NCBI GenBank assembly: GCA_003517945.1
Contig: DOZP01000199.1
Location: forward strand, 6,049-13,041
Direction of reading: 5' to 3'
DNA: 6,993 bases
Origin: Porphyromonadaceae bacterium
GTDB taxonomy: Bacteria; Bacteroidota; Bacteroidia; Bacteroidales; Tannerellaceae
Below, in pieces: positions 1 to 6,019 of the stretch. How positions within the stretch are numbered: the stretch's first letter is position 1; each line of letters begins with the position of its first letter. The position numbers and the translations under genes are program-made. Below the pieces are notes generated by a model. The model saw only the letters and a program-made list of their open reading frames with translations, was not told the origin of the DNA and did not search any database.

Positions 1-1925
1 CCTAATGAATAAATGGTTATGTTCCCGATATTTTTCTTTTCTCTGCCGGAATAATCCATATAGGTATCTTCGTGGGTAACGATGGGTTGTACCACATGCG
101 GATGGCTTCCTATGACGATTTCAGCGCCATACCGGTGACATAAATCGGCAAGTTTTCTTTGTTCGTCATTGGGTTGTCTTGCATATTCATATCCCCAATG
201 GAAAAAAACGATGATTCCGTCTATTTTTGTGCGGTCTATCAATGCGATGTCGCGCGCAATGTTAAATGAATCAATGCGGTTAACACTTAGGCCGTCGGGA
301 GTAGGCAGGCCGTTCGTTCCATACGTGTAATTAAGGAGGGCGAACCGGAGGCCTTTTGACTGAAGTATCAGCGGATGATTGGTAATAAACTCATGACTGT
401 CGGCGAATACTCCCGTATGTTTTATTCCTGCCGAATCAAGTAAGTTCAATGTAGTGTATACACCATTTTTACCTCCGTCAAAAATATGATTGTTTGCTGT
501 TACAGCTACATCAATGCCGATATCACTTAATGTTTGTACTATTTCACCGGGTGAACGGAACAGCGGAAATCCCGTATAATATCCGGAGGTCGTAAATGTT
601 GTTTCCAGATTGATAAAAGCAAGATCCGCCTGTTCAAATATGGGTTTTACATACCGGAATGATTCGGTGTAGTCATACCCGTTGTTACTGTTTTTAGCAG
701 CGTAAACCTGCGGGATATGTTGCATCAGGTCACCTCCGAATACCAAGCGGGCATGGCGGGGTGTTTCGTCAAGCATATCTATGGCACAGTCGAGCCATAG
801 ATCTACATCCTCAGGATAGTGCCATTCATCAGTCTCGTTGCCGGAGCTTTTATGCCCGAGTCTGACAACAACAGCATTTTTATCCGGAATGATGAATACA
901 TATTGGCCTTTTATACCCCGCAGGTATGGTATTTTCATGCCGTTTTTTTCAAGTAGCCAGATTTGATATCCGTATTGGCGGTTTTCTTCTTCATGTTTTT
1001 TGAATATCAGATCATTGTCTGCGGTGGTAGCATCTGTGACGTACTGTTGCGGAATGACCTGTTTGTCATTCCATTTCCCTTTGTTCAGCACCAATTGCCC
1101 CAGACGGGCAAAATCCCTTGCGTTGCTATTGAAACAACAATATGCTTTTTCAAATCCATCTTTATGATCAAGCGACCAAAGGGCGTTTTCTTCGGCCTGT
1201 ATAGGCGTCCATATTTTACGGGAAACATAGGAACTGATATTTTCTCCGGTAGCTTTTTCCAGAATATACGCCAGCAATTGTGTGACGCCGCTTTGATAAA
1301 TAAAATTTACGCCCGGTTCTTCTATCTGTTTCATCCCGAACACAATTTTTTCAAGATTGTTTCCATAATATAATTGGGTGGTAGGAGAAGAGATCGAAGT
1401 ATATGCTTCCTGAAAGTCCACACCCGCACTCATTGTAAGCAGATGACGGATCGTCATGGTTTTTCCGTTATAGTCTTTAAATTGTGGAAAGAAATCACTA
1501 ACCGGCTGATCCACATTTTCAATGGCTCCATCATCAAGTGCACAACCTATGGCAAAAGAAACAATGCTTTTTGCCATAGAAAAAGAGTTACTGTGTGATT
1601 GAGGTGAATAATTATCCCAGTATTGTTCGAAGAGTAACTCCCCGTTTTGTATGATTACATAAGCGACCGTACCGTATTTGTCAAAGTCTTTTATATATTT
1701 ATCAGGAATGGAAAGTTGGTTATAATATTCCGAAAGCGGCCACGATTGAGGATCCCTGGCTTTTACAATCCGGTTTTCAAAAATGGGATATTGGTCGATT
1801 TTAGGCATCAGGTGCACTAATGCCTTTCTGATATAATAATTAGAAGGCAGAAACAGCCAGATTCCTGCTGCGAACAATAAGCCTGCTATAATGGCAATGA
1901 TCCGAATCTTCTTTTTATTATTCAC
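1..1925 (-). CDS. Membrane-anchored serine hydrolase (beta-lactamase family) fused to CapA-type metallophosphoesterase, 3' end off window
   Basis: One frame stays open for 641 codons from GTG at 1925-1923 to the left edge; I read it codon by codon and found no stop or frameshift. A lysine-rich N-terminus followed by a hydrophobic stretch (about residues 7-27) with no lipobox Cys suggests a signal anchor, with the rest in the periplasm. The first domain (about 65-385) is serine beta-lactamase/penicillin-binding-like: SMAK at 116-119 (nucleophile S116, base K119), YQS at 210-212 in place of YxN, and GIKGQ at 337-341 near the KTG position. The second domain (about 393 onward) is CapA/PgsA-like: GGD (D399), NLE (439-441), NNH (478-480), HWG (576-578) and GSHPHV (606-611), matching metal-ligand motifs of that family. 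The two domains abut with almost no linker. A TAA lies eight codons upstream; later ATGs (residue 40) would lose the anchor. Substrate unknown; cell-wall or capsule peptide chemistry is inference. Confidence 0.85.
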   Translation of the reverse strand, partial: MNNKKKIRIIAIIAGLLFAAGIWLFLPSNYYIRKALVHLMPKIDQYPIFENRIVKARDPQSWPLSEYYNQLSIPDKYIKDFDKYGTVAYVIIQNGELLFEQYWDNYSPQSHSNSFSMAKSIVSFAIGCALDDGAIENVDQPVSDFFPQFKDYNGKTMTIRHLLTMSAGVDFQEAYTSISSPTTQLYYGNNLEKIVFGMKQIEEPGVNFIYQSGVTQLLAYILEKATGENISSYVSRKIWTPIQAEENALWSLDHKDGFEKAYCCFNSNARDFARLGQLVLNKGKWNDKQVIPQQYVTDATTADNDLIFKKHEEENRQYGYQIWLLEKNGMKIPYLRGIKGQYVFIIPDKNAVVVRLGHKSSGNETDEWHYPEDVDLWLDCAIDMLDETPRHARLVFGGDLMQHIPQVYAAKNSNNGYDYTESFRYVKPIFEQADLAFINLETTFTTSGYYTGFPLFRSPGEIVQTLSDIGIDVAVTANNHIFDGGKNGVYTTLNLLDSAGIKHTGVFADSHEFITNHPLILQSKGLRFALLNYTYGTNGLPTPDGLSVNRIDSFNIARDIALIDRTKIDGIIVFFHWGYEYARQPNDEQRKLADLCHRYGAEIVIGSHPHVVQPIVTHEDTYMDYSGREKKNIGNITIYSL

Positions 1926-1979
1926 GTATTTATCAGTGATTGATGATTAATGTTGAATTGTGCGTTGTCTGTCCACTGA
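1926..1979 (-). other. Short intergenic gap between the two minus-strand genes
   Basis: 54 bp with no TAnnTTTG promoter element and no terminator-like hairpin with a T-run. This is compatible with cotranscription of the hexapeptide gene and the hydrolase fusion. No Shine-Dalgarno precedes the GTG start at 1925. Confidence 0.4.
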
Positions 1980-2492
1980 TTATTTATACCACGACGCATA
2001 CATGTGGTAATTACGTGCTATTTTCTGATTTATTTCTTTGGATTGTTCCGGATCTACTTTTTTGATGAATTTAGCGGGAACGCCGGCATAGATACTCCCG
2101 GGTTCAACCTGTGTGTTACTTAGCACGACAGAACCTGCCGCAATAATAGAGCCTTCGCCTATTACCGCATGATCAAGCACAACAGATCCCATACCAATCA
2201 AGGCGCCGTTGCATATCTTTGCTCCGTGAATGGTTACGTTATGTCCTATAGAGACATCGTCACCGATTTCTATAGTCGATTTTTCGTATAAGGTATGCAG
2301 GACGGAACCATCCTGAATGTTTACGCTATTCCCTATTCTTATGGAATTTACATCTCCGCGAAGCACTGTCCCGAACCAGACGCTACAACCTTTACCTATT
2401 TCAACATCGCCGATGATTGCAGCATTATCTGCCAAATATGTCTCTTCGCCGATAACCGGAGTAAAGCCTCTTACTGATTTAATTAAAGCCAT
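1980..2492 (-). CDS. Gamma-carbonic-anhydrase-like hexapeptide-repeat protein (YrdA/PaaY type)
   Basis: A 170-residue protein made almost wholly of left-handed beta-helix hexapeptide repeats (for example IGDVEIG, VNIQDGS, IEIGDDV, LIGMGSV). The three histidines that bind metal in gamma carbonic anhydrases are present: H66, H84 and H89, with the family's five-residue spacing between the last two, and so are R45, D47 and Q60 of the active-site network. YrdA-type members are trimeric cytoplasmic proteins; some hydrate CO2 and others have no proven activity, so the reaction here is uncertain. I chose ATG 2492 because homologues begin with a short lead into the GFTPVIG-like segment. An in-frame ATG at 2531 would add 13 hydrophobic residues not expected in the family and would start upstream of the candidate -7 element. 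It lies 54 bp upstream of the hydrolase fusion on the same strand, so the two may be cotranscribed. Confidence 0.88.
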   Translation of the reverse strand: MALIKSVRGFTPVIGEETYLADNAAIIGDVEIGKGCSVWFGTVLRGDVNSIRIGNSVNIQDGSVLHTLYEKSTIEIGDDVSIGHNVTIHGAKICNGALIGMGSVVLDHAVIGEGSIIAAGSVVLSNTQVEPGSIYAGVPAKFIKKVDPEQSKEINQKIARNYHMYASWYK

Positions 2493-2498
2493 AAGTTT

Positions 2499-2506
2499 CA
2501 AAGTTA
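2499..2506 (-). promoter_or_regulatory. Candidate -7 element (TAACTTTG) for the hexapeptide gene
   Basis: On the minus strand TAACTTTG fits the Bacteroidota -7 consensus TAnnTTTG exactly and ends only six bases before the chosen ATG at 2492. The expected TTTG about 19-20 bases further upstream is poor (a TTTTA-type sequence). If used, the transcript would be leaderless or nearly so. The short motif could occur by chance. Confidence 0.35.
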
Positions 2507-2578
2507 GTATTACGGGGGGATAAAAGTACATAAAAAAATGGAAACAATTGTTTTAGCGAAAAATAAATGATTGAAAAT

Positions 2579-2609
2579 TTTGTTTGTAAAAAAACAATCA
2601 GTAATTTTG
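2579..2609 (+). promoter_or_regulatory. Promoter of rpsU, Bacteroidota sigma-70 type
   Basis: TTTG at 2579-2582, a 19-base spacer, then TAATTTTG at 2602-2609. This matches the known Bacteroidota promoter form (TTTG near -33, TAnnTTTG near -7). Transcription should begin around 2613-2617, giving an A-rich leader of about 45-50 bases before the rpsU ATG, with no Shine-Dalgarno. Confidence 0.8.
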
Positions 2610-2662
2610 CGGCTCAAAAAAAGAATATGATACAAAAAACAATATAATTTAAAAACTGATTT

Positions 2663-2854
2663 ATGATCGTAGTTCCATTGAAAGAAGGCGAAAATATCGA
2701 AAGAGCCTTGAAGAAATTTAAAAGAAAGTTTGAAAAAACAGGTGTTGTGAAAGAACTGAGAAGTCGTCAGGCGTTCATTAAGCCTTCCGTAAAGAAAAGA
2801 AAAGAACGCATACATGCTGTTTATGTAAAGCAGTTACAGCAGGCTGAAAATTAA
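2663..2854 (+). CDS. rpsU: 30S ribosomal protein bS21
   Basis: A 63-residue, strongly basic protein of the usual bS21 length. It opens with MIVVPLKEGENIERALKKFK, then a basic FEKTGVVKELRSR segment, and ends in a Lys/Arg-rich tail, all typical of the family. bS21 sits on the small-subunit platform beside the 16S rRNA 3' end. In Bacteroidota it is known to help sequester the anti-Shine-Dalgarno sequence, which explains why most mRNAs in the phylum lack Shine-Dalgarno sites. The start ATG follows an A/T-rich leader without such a site. It is transcribed from the promoter at 2579-2609 and is followed by the recombinase gene after 77 bp. I see no convincing terminator between them, so read-through into xer and hpf is possible. 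Confidence 0.96.
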   Translation: MIVVPLKEGENIERALKKFKRKFEKTGVVKELRSRQAFIKPSVKKRKERIHAVYVKQLQQAEN

Positions 2855-2878
2855 TCAGCGAAAAAAGTCCCCGTTTTA

Positions 2879-2910
2879 TTTGTTTTTTTTCAAAAAAAAC
2901 CTTATATTCG
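2879..2910 (+). promoter_or_regulatory. Probable promoter of the xer recombinase gene
   Basis: TTTG at 2879-2882, a 20-base spacer and TATATTCG at 2903-2910 match the Bacteroidota promoter form with one mismatch in the -7 element. The predicted start is near 2914-2919, just upstream of the chosen GTG start codon. The spacer is almost entirely a T8-C-A8 inverted repeat. Confidence 0.6.
2882..2900 (+). repeat. Perfect A/T-tract inverted repeat inside the xer promoter spacer
   Basis: G, eight T, C, eight A, C form a perfect 19-base palindrome around a single central base. It could affect DNA bending, or form a weak hairpin in rpsU read-through RNA. It is not a typical terminator because the stem has no G/C core. 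Confidence 0.6.
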
Positions 2911-2931
2911 TTGCATCTTATTGATTGTGGC

Positions 2932-3834
2932 GTGAGGAAATATGTGAGTTGTTTTATAGGATATTTGCGGTATGAGCGGAATTATTCGGTTCATACTGTA
3001 AATGCGTATATGAATGATTTGCAACAGTTTATTTCTTTTATCGAAGAGAGAGAGGCGTTGGAGGGCGAGTCGTTTCCTGTCGACAGGATTGATGCCGATG
3101 TAATTCGCCAATGGATGATGGGGTTAATGAAACAATCTTTATCATCTGCTTCTGTCAACCGGAAATTAAGTGCGTTACATTCGCTTTTCAGGTATTTTGT
3201 ACGTCAGGGTATAATCAAAAAGCATCCGTTTGCGCTTCTTTCAGGGCCTAAAAAGACTAAGGTATTACCTTGTTTTATAAGAGAGAAAGAAGTTGAAAAG
3301 ATGCTTGCCGAAGAAAATTTCACGCAGGATTTTGAAGGAATCCGTAACAGGCTTATGCTTGAGATGTTATACGAAACGGGAATCCGTTGTTCGGAACTTG
3401 TCGGGATAAAAGATACTGATGTGGATTTGGAGGCTATGGCGCTTAAAGTTACGGGGAAACGTAATAAACAGCGATTAGTGCCTTTTGCGGGACGCCTGAA
3501 AGAAATGATCGTATATTATATTAATGTAAGGACGCGCGATGTTGAAGCGGTGAGTCAGTCGTTTTTTGTCCGTAAGGATGGCAGGCCTTTATCGTCGGCT
3601 ATTGTTTATTATGCGGTAAAAAAGAAATTGTCTGATATTCCGATGTTGTCTAAGCGGAGTCCGCATGTGTTAAGACATACTTTTGCTACCAGTATGTTGA
3701 ATGATGGGGCTGAAATCAGTGCCGTCAGGAATTTGTTGGGGCATAGTAGTCTGGCTTCCACATCGGTATATACGCATGTTACATTTGAGGAGTTGAAAAA
3801 AGTGTATAACGCTCATCCGAGAGCAAAAAAGTAA
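2932..3834 (+). CDS. xerC: Tyrosine site-specific recombinase, XerC/XerD type
   Basis: A 300-residue tyrosine recombinase of normal Xer length. The N-terminal SAM-like core-binding domain (about 5-90) includes the LRYERNYS...TVNAY...DL..F signature. The catalytic domain (about 107-295) has all active-site residues: R152 (TGIRCSEL), K176 (TGKRNK), H245 and R248 (SPHVLRHTFA), H271 (LLGHSS) and the nucleophile Y280 (VYTHV). Xer recombinases resolve chromosome dimers at dif with FtsK; XerC versus XerD cannot be settled from sequence alone. A longer TTG start at 2911 is disfavoured because it lies at or before the predicted transcription start; GTG 2944 is an alternative that would shorten the protein by four residues. 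No accessory or phage gene is nearby, so this looks like a housekeeping Xer, not a mobile integrase. hpf starts 13 bp downstream, and the xer stop codon is part of its ribosome-binding site. Confidence 0.92.
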   Translation: MRKYVSCFIGYLRYERNYSVHTVNAYMNDLQQFISFIEEREALEGESFPVDRIDADVIRQWMMGLMKQSLSSASVNRKLSALHSLFRYFVRQGIIKKHPFALLSGPKKTKVLPCFIREKEVEKMLAEENFTQDFEGIRNRLMLEMLYETGIRCSELVGIKDTDVDLEAMALKVTGKRNKQRLVPFAGRLKEMIVYYINVRTRDVEAVSQSFFVRKDGRPLSSAIVYYAVKKKLSDIPMLSKRSPHVLRHTFATSMLNDGAEISAVRNLLGHSSLASTSVYTHVTFEELKKVYNAHPRAKK

Positions 3835-3839
3835 GGAGG
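3832..3839 (+). promoter_or_regulatory. Perfect Shine-Dalgarno of hpf, overlapping the xer stop codon
   Basis: TAAGGAGG is fully complementary to the 16S anti-Shine-Dalgarno core and stands eight bases before the hpf ATG at 3848. The first three bases are the recombinase stop codon. It settles the hpf start and is the only such site before a gene in this window. Confidence 0.85.
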
Positions 3840-3847
3840 ATTTATGT

Positions 3848-4147
3848 ATGGATATTAAGATTAAATCAATTCATTTTGATGCGGCTGAAAAATTGGAAAC
3901 ATTTATTGAGAAAAAAGTTTCAAAACTGGAGCAGTTTTACGACGGTATTTTGATGGCGGATATAGTACTAAAAGTTATTAAGCCGGAAACGGCGAAGAAT
4001 AAAGATGTGAGTATTCGCCTTAAAATAAAAAGCGGAGATTGTTATGCTGAGAAAGTCTGTGATTCTTTTGAGGAAGGTATTGATATGGCGGTAGATGCGT
4101 TGGAAAAGCAATTGCTTAAATTTAAAGAGAAAAGCAGGGAAAAATAA
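3848..4147 (+). CDS. hpf: Ribosome hibernation promoting factor, short form
   Basis: A 99-residue HPF/YfiA-family protein (S30AE domain) spanning the whole chain, with the beta-alpha-beta-beta-beta-alpha pattern: strand MDIKIKSIHF, helix at about 12-28, strands around 34-45, 53-62 and 64-71, and a C-terminal helix at about 74-97 rich in Lys. Members bind the 30S decoding region, where tRNA and mRNA would sit, and inactivate ribosomes in stationary phase. The C-terminal dimerisation domain of long HPF is absent, so this is the short type. It begins 13 bp after xer and has a very strong Shine-Dalgarno, so it is probably cotranscribed with xer and perhaps rpsU. Another ATG four bases upstream (3844) opens only a four-codon frame ending at 3858. 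A terminator-like hairpin follows at 4206. Confidence 0.93.
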   Translation: MDIKIKSIHFDAAEKLETFIEKKVSKLEQFYDGILMADIVLKVIKPETAKNKDVSIRLKIKSGDCYAEKVCDSFEEGIDMAVDALEKQLLKFKEKSREK

Positions 4148-4172
4148 AAAAGCAGAAAAAAAAACAAAGAAA

Positions 4173-4204
4173 TTTGGTGAATAAAAAAATAATATCTAAA
4201 TTTG
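4173..4204 (+). promoter_or_regulatory. Strong promoter of the tRNA-Thr/tuf operon
   Basis: TTTG at 4173-4176, a 20-base spacer and TAAATTTG at 4197-4204 match both Bacteroidota consensus elements exactly. Predicted start about 4209-4213, roughly 35 bases before the first tRNA. The following GCAGCCG resembles the GCGGCTC that follows the rpsU -7 element. Confidence 0.85.
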
Positions 4205-4205
4205 C

Positions 4206-4237
4206 AGCCGTTTCGCCCCATGACGAAGCGGCTTTTT
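4206..4237 (+). terminator. Intrinsic terminator-like hairpin after hpf, overlapping the tRNA promoter start region
   Basis: AGCCGTTTCG (4206-4215) pairs with CGAAGCGGCT (4224-4233) in a 10-bp stem with one U-G wobble and an 8-base loop, followed by five T (4233-4237). It has the form of a rho-independent terminator for the rpsU-xer-hpf transcript. Its left arm begins one base after the -7 element of the tRNA promoter, so transcripts from that promoter should lack much of the stem. Confidence 0.7.
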
Positions 4238-4245
4238 AAATAAAT

Positions 4246-4319
4246 GCCTCTTTAGCTCAGTTGGCCAGAGCACGTGATTTGTAATCTCGGGGTCGTTGGT
4301 TCGAATCCGACAAGAGGCT
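4246..4319 (+). tRNA. tRNA-Thr, anticodon TGT
   Basis: A 74-base cloverleaf. The acceptor stem GCCTCTT/AAGAGGC is perfect, D stem GCTC/GAGC, T arm GTTGG-TTCGAAT-CCGAC, discriminator T. The anticodon loop TTTGTAA gives TGT, which reads ACA and other Thr codons. The anticodon stem CGTGA/TCTCG has one U-U mismatch at pair 29-41. CCA is not encoded. It is the first gene downstream of the promoter at 4173-4204. Confidence 0.93.
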
Positions 4320-4362
4320 CAAGATGAGTGGATTAAAAGGCTTCGATTGGGTGAAACAATAT

Positions 4363-4434
<72 letters not shown>

Positions 4435-4495
4435 CTTGAAAGTATAAAAATAAGGATGGATAAACATTCTAATTAATATAAAGATATTTAAAATT

Positions 4496-5683
4496 ATGGC
4501 AAAAGAACATTTTAACAGGACGAAACCGCATGTTAACATCGGTACAATTGGTCACGTTGACCATGGTAAAACTACTTTGACAGCTGCTATTACAACTGTA
4601 TTGGCGAAGAAAGGTTTTTCAGAGGTGCGTTCATTCGACTCAATCGATAATGCTCCGGAAGAAAAAGAAAGAGGTATTACAATTAATACTTCACATGTGG
4701 AATATGAGACAGCTAATCGTCATTATGCACACGTTGACTGTCCGGGTCATGCCGACTATGTGAAGAACATGGTAACGGGTGCTGCTCAGATGGACGGTGC
4801 TATTATCGTAGTTGCTGCTACTGATGGTCCTATGCCTCAGACTCGTGAACATATTCTTTTGGCGCGTCAGGTGAACGTTCCCCGTCTGGTTGTGTTTATG
4901 AATAAATGTGATATGGTTGATGACCCTGAAATGTTGGAATTAGTAGAAATGGAAATGCGCGAATTGCTTTCATTCTATAATTTTGACGGTGATAACACTC
5001 CTGTAATTCAAGGTTCTGCATTGGGAGGATTGAACGGCGATGCGAAATGGGAAGAAAAAATCATTGAATTAATGGATGCAGTAGATACTTGGATTCCACT
5101 TCCTCCGCGTGATATTGATAAACCGTTCCTGATGCCGGTAGAAGATGTATTTTCTATTACAGGTCGTGGTACTGTTGCTACGGGTCGTATTGAAACAGGT
5201 GTTGTTCATACGGGCGATGAGGTTGAAATCATTGGTTTGGGAGCAGAAAATATGAAATCTGTTGTTACAGGTGTGGAAATGTTCCGTAAGATTCTTGACG
5301 AAGGTCAGGCTGGTGATAACGTTGGTTTATTGCTTCGTGGTATTGATAAGAATGAAATCAAACGCGGTATGGTGCTTTGTCATCCGGGAAAAGTGAAACC
5401 TCACTCCAAATTCAAAGCAGAGGTTTATATTCTGAAGAAAGAAGAAGGTGGTCGTCACACGCCGTTCCATAACAAATACCGTCCGCAATTCTATATCCGT
5501 ACGCTGGACGTAACAGGTGAAATTACATTACCTGAAGGTGTTGAAATGGTAATGCCGGGTGATAACGTAACAATTGAAGTTGAATTGATCTATCCGGTAG
5601 CATGCAGCGTAGGTTTACGTTTTGCTATCCGTGAAGGCGGACGCACAGTAGGTGCAGGTCAGATTACGGAATTGGAAGATTAA
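4496..5683 (+). CDS. tuf: Translation elongation factor Tu
   Basis: A 395-residue EF-Tu of normal length. It delivers aminoacyl-tRNA to the ribosomal A site as a GTP complex. The G domain (about 1-205) has GHVDHGKT (19-26), switch I with RGITIN (T62), DCPGH (81-85, with catalytic H85), NKCD (136-139) and SAL (174-176). Domain 2 follows with [11 protein letters not shown], and domain 3 with [13 protein letters not shown] and the C-terminal GRTVGAGQI. The start is fixed by the conserved [14 protein letters not shown] opening. No Shine-Dalgarno precedes it, only an A/T-rich leader. It lies directly after two tRNA-Thr genes and ahead of tRNA-Trp, in the same arrangement as tufB of E. coli, and probably shares the promoter at 4173-4204. 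Nothing looks truncated, and all GTPase motifs are intact. Confidence 0.98.
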   Translation: MAKEHFNRTKPHVNIGTIGHVDHGKTTLTAAITTVLAKKGFSEVRSFDSIDNAPEEKERGITINTSHVEYETANRHYAHVDCPGHADYVKNMVTGAAQMDGAIIVVAATDGPMPQTREHILLARQVNVPRLVVFMNKCDMVDDPEMLELVEMEMRELLSFYNFDGDNTPVIQGSALGGLNGDAKWEEKIIELMDAVDTWIPLPPRDIDKPFLMPVEDVFSITGRGTVATGRIETGVVHTGDEVEIIGLGAENMKSVVTGVEMFRKILDEGQAGDNVGLLLRGIDKNEIKRGMVLCHPGKVKPHSKFKAEVYILKKEEGGRHTPFHNKYRPQFYIRTLDVTGEITLPEGVEMVMPGDNVTIEVELIYPVACSVGLRFAIREGGRTVGAGQITELED

Positions 5684-5692
5684 ATCTATAAA

Positions 5693-5723
5693 AATATAGT
5701 CAATCGTTAGGGTTGACTATATT
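5693..5723 (+). other. Hairpin between tuf and tRNA-Trp without a T-run
   Basis: AATATAGTCAA (5693-5703) pairs perfectly with TTGACTATATT (5713-5723). T-G and C-G pairs extend the stem inward to 13 bp, leaving a 5-base loop. The sequence after it is AAACACG, not a T-run, so it is not a classical terminator. It may protect the tuf mRNA 3' end, guide processing of the downstream tRNA, or cause partial termination. Confidence 0.65.
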
Positions 5724-5727
5724 AAAC

Positions 5728-5800
5728 ACGGAAGTAGCTCAGTTGGTAGAGTACCGGTCTCCAAAACCGGCTGTCGGGAGTTCGAGCCTCTCCTTCCGTG
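5728..5800 (+). tRNA. tRNA-Trp, anticodon CCA
   Basis: A 73-base cloverleaf. Acceptor stem ACGGAAG/CTTCCGT, D stem GCTC/GAGT, anticodon stem CCGGT/ACCGG with loop CTCCAAA (anticodon CCA), T arm GGGAG-TTCGAGC-CTCTC, discriminator G as expected for Trp. The 3' CCA is not encoded. It sits 44 bp after tuf and 19 bp before secE, as is common in bacteria where tRNA-Trp precedes secE-nusG. No separate promoter is visible in the gap after tuf. Confidence 0.95.
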
Positions 5801-5819
5801 CACATCAATCAAATATTCG

Positions 5820-6011
5820 ATGAAAAAAATAGTACAATATTTTAAAGATTCATACAACGAACTTGTGCATAAGGTTTCCTGGCCTACAAGAGCAGAGTTG
5901 TCCAACAGTGCTGTGGTTGTTTTATTAGCTTCCATTATCATAGCATTAGTTGTCTTTGCTGTTGATATTGTTTTCGAGCATGCGATGCGTTTTGTTTATA
6001 ACAGCATTTAA
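5820..6011 (+). CDS. secE: Preprotein translocase subunit SecE
   Basis: A 63-residue short-form SecE with one transmembrane segment. An amphipathic N-terminal helix (about 3-18) leads to the family signature VSWPTR (19-24), then a hydrophobic helix (about 31-52) and a short tail. SecE clamps SecY in the SecYEG channel that exports proteins across the cytoplasmic membrane. The start ATG gives the canonical MKKIVQYFKDSYNEL opening. The leader after tRNA-Trp is only 19 bases and has no Shine-Dalgarno. nusG follows 8 bp later, the near-universal secE-nusG pairing, which supports the assignment despite the small size. Confidence 0.96.
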   Translation: MKKIVQYFKDSYNELVHKVSWPTRAELSNSAVVVLLASIIIALVVFAVDIVFEHAMRFVYNSI

Positions 6012-6019
6012 ATTTTGCT

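Noticed and set aside
963..1598. Two plus-strand open frames (963-1373 and 1374-1598)
   Set aside because: They lie antisense to the hydrolase domain, show no family motifs and have compositions typical of shadow frames. The minus-strand reading has clear catalytic motifs.
1932..1980. Inverted repeat ATCAGTG/CACTGAT between the two minus-strand genes
   Set aside because: Arms are only 7 bp with a loop of about 35 bases and no T-run; probably chance.
2295..2523. Plus-strand frames opposite the hexapeptide gene
   Set aside because: They are shadows of the hexapeptide coding sequence with no recognisable domain.
2493..2531. Longer start for the hexapeptide protein at ATG 2531
   Set aside because: The 13 extra residues are not family-like, and the best promoter element lies downstream of that ATG.
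2510..2815. A minus-strand 101-codon frame opposite rpsU
   Set aside because: It is antisense to a confident ribosomal protein gene and rich in Phe/Leu from the complement of Lys/Glu codons.
2911..2931. TTG 2911 as the start of the recombinase
   Set aside because: It lies at or before the predicted transcription start, and the added residues precede the usual Xer N-terminus.
5717..5941. A minus-strand 74-codon frame across tRNA-Trp and secE
   Set aside because: It is antisense to a tRNA and to secE, with no domain; spurious.
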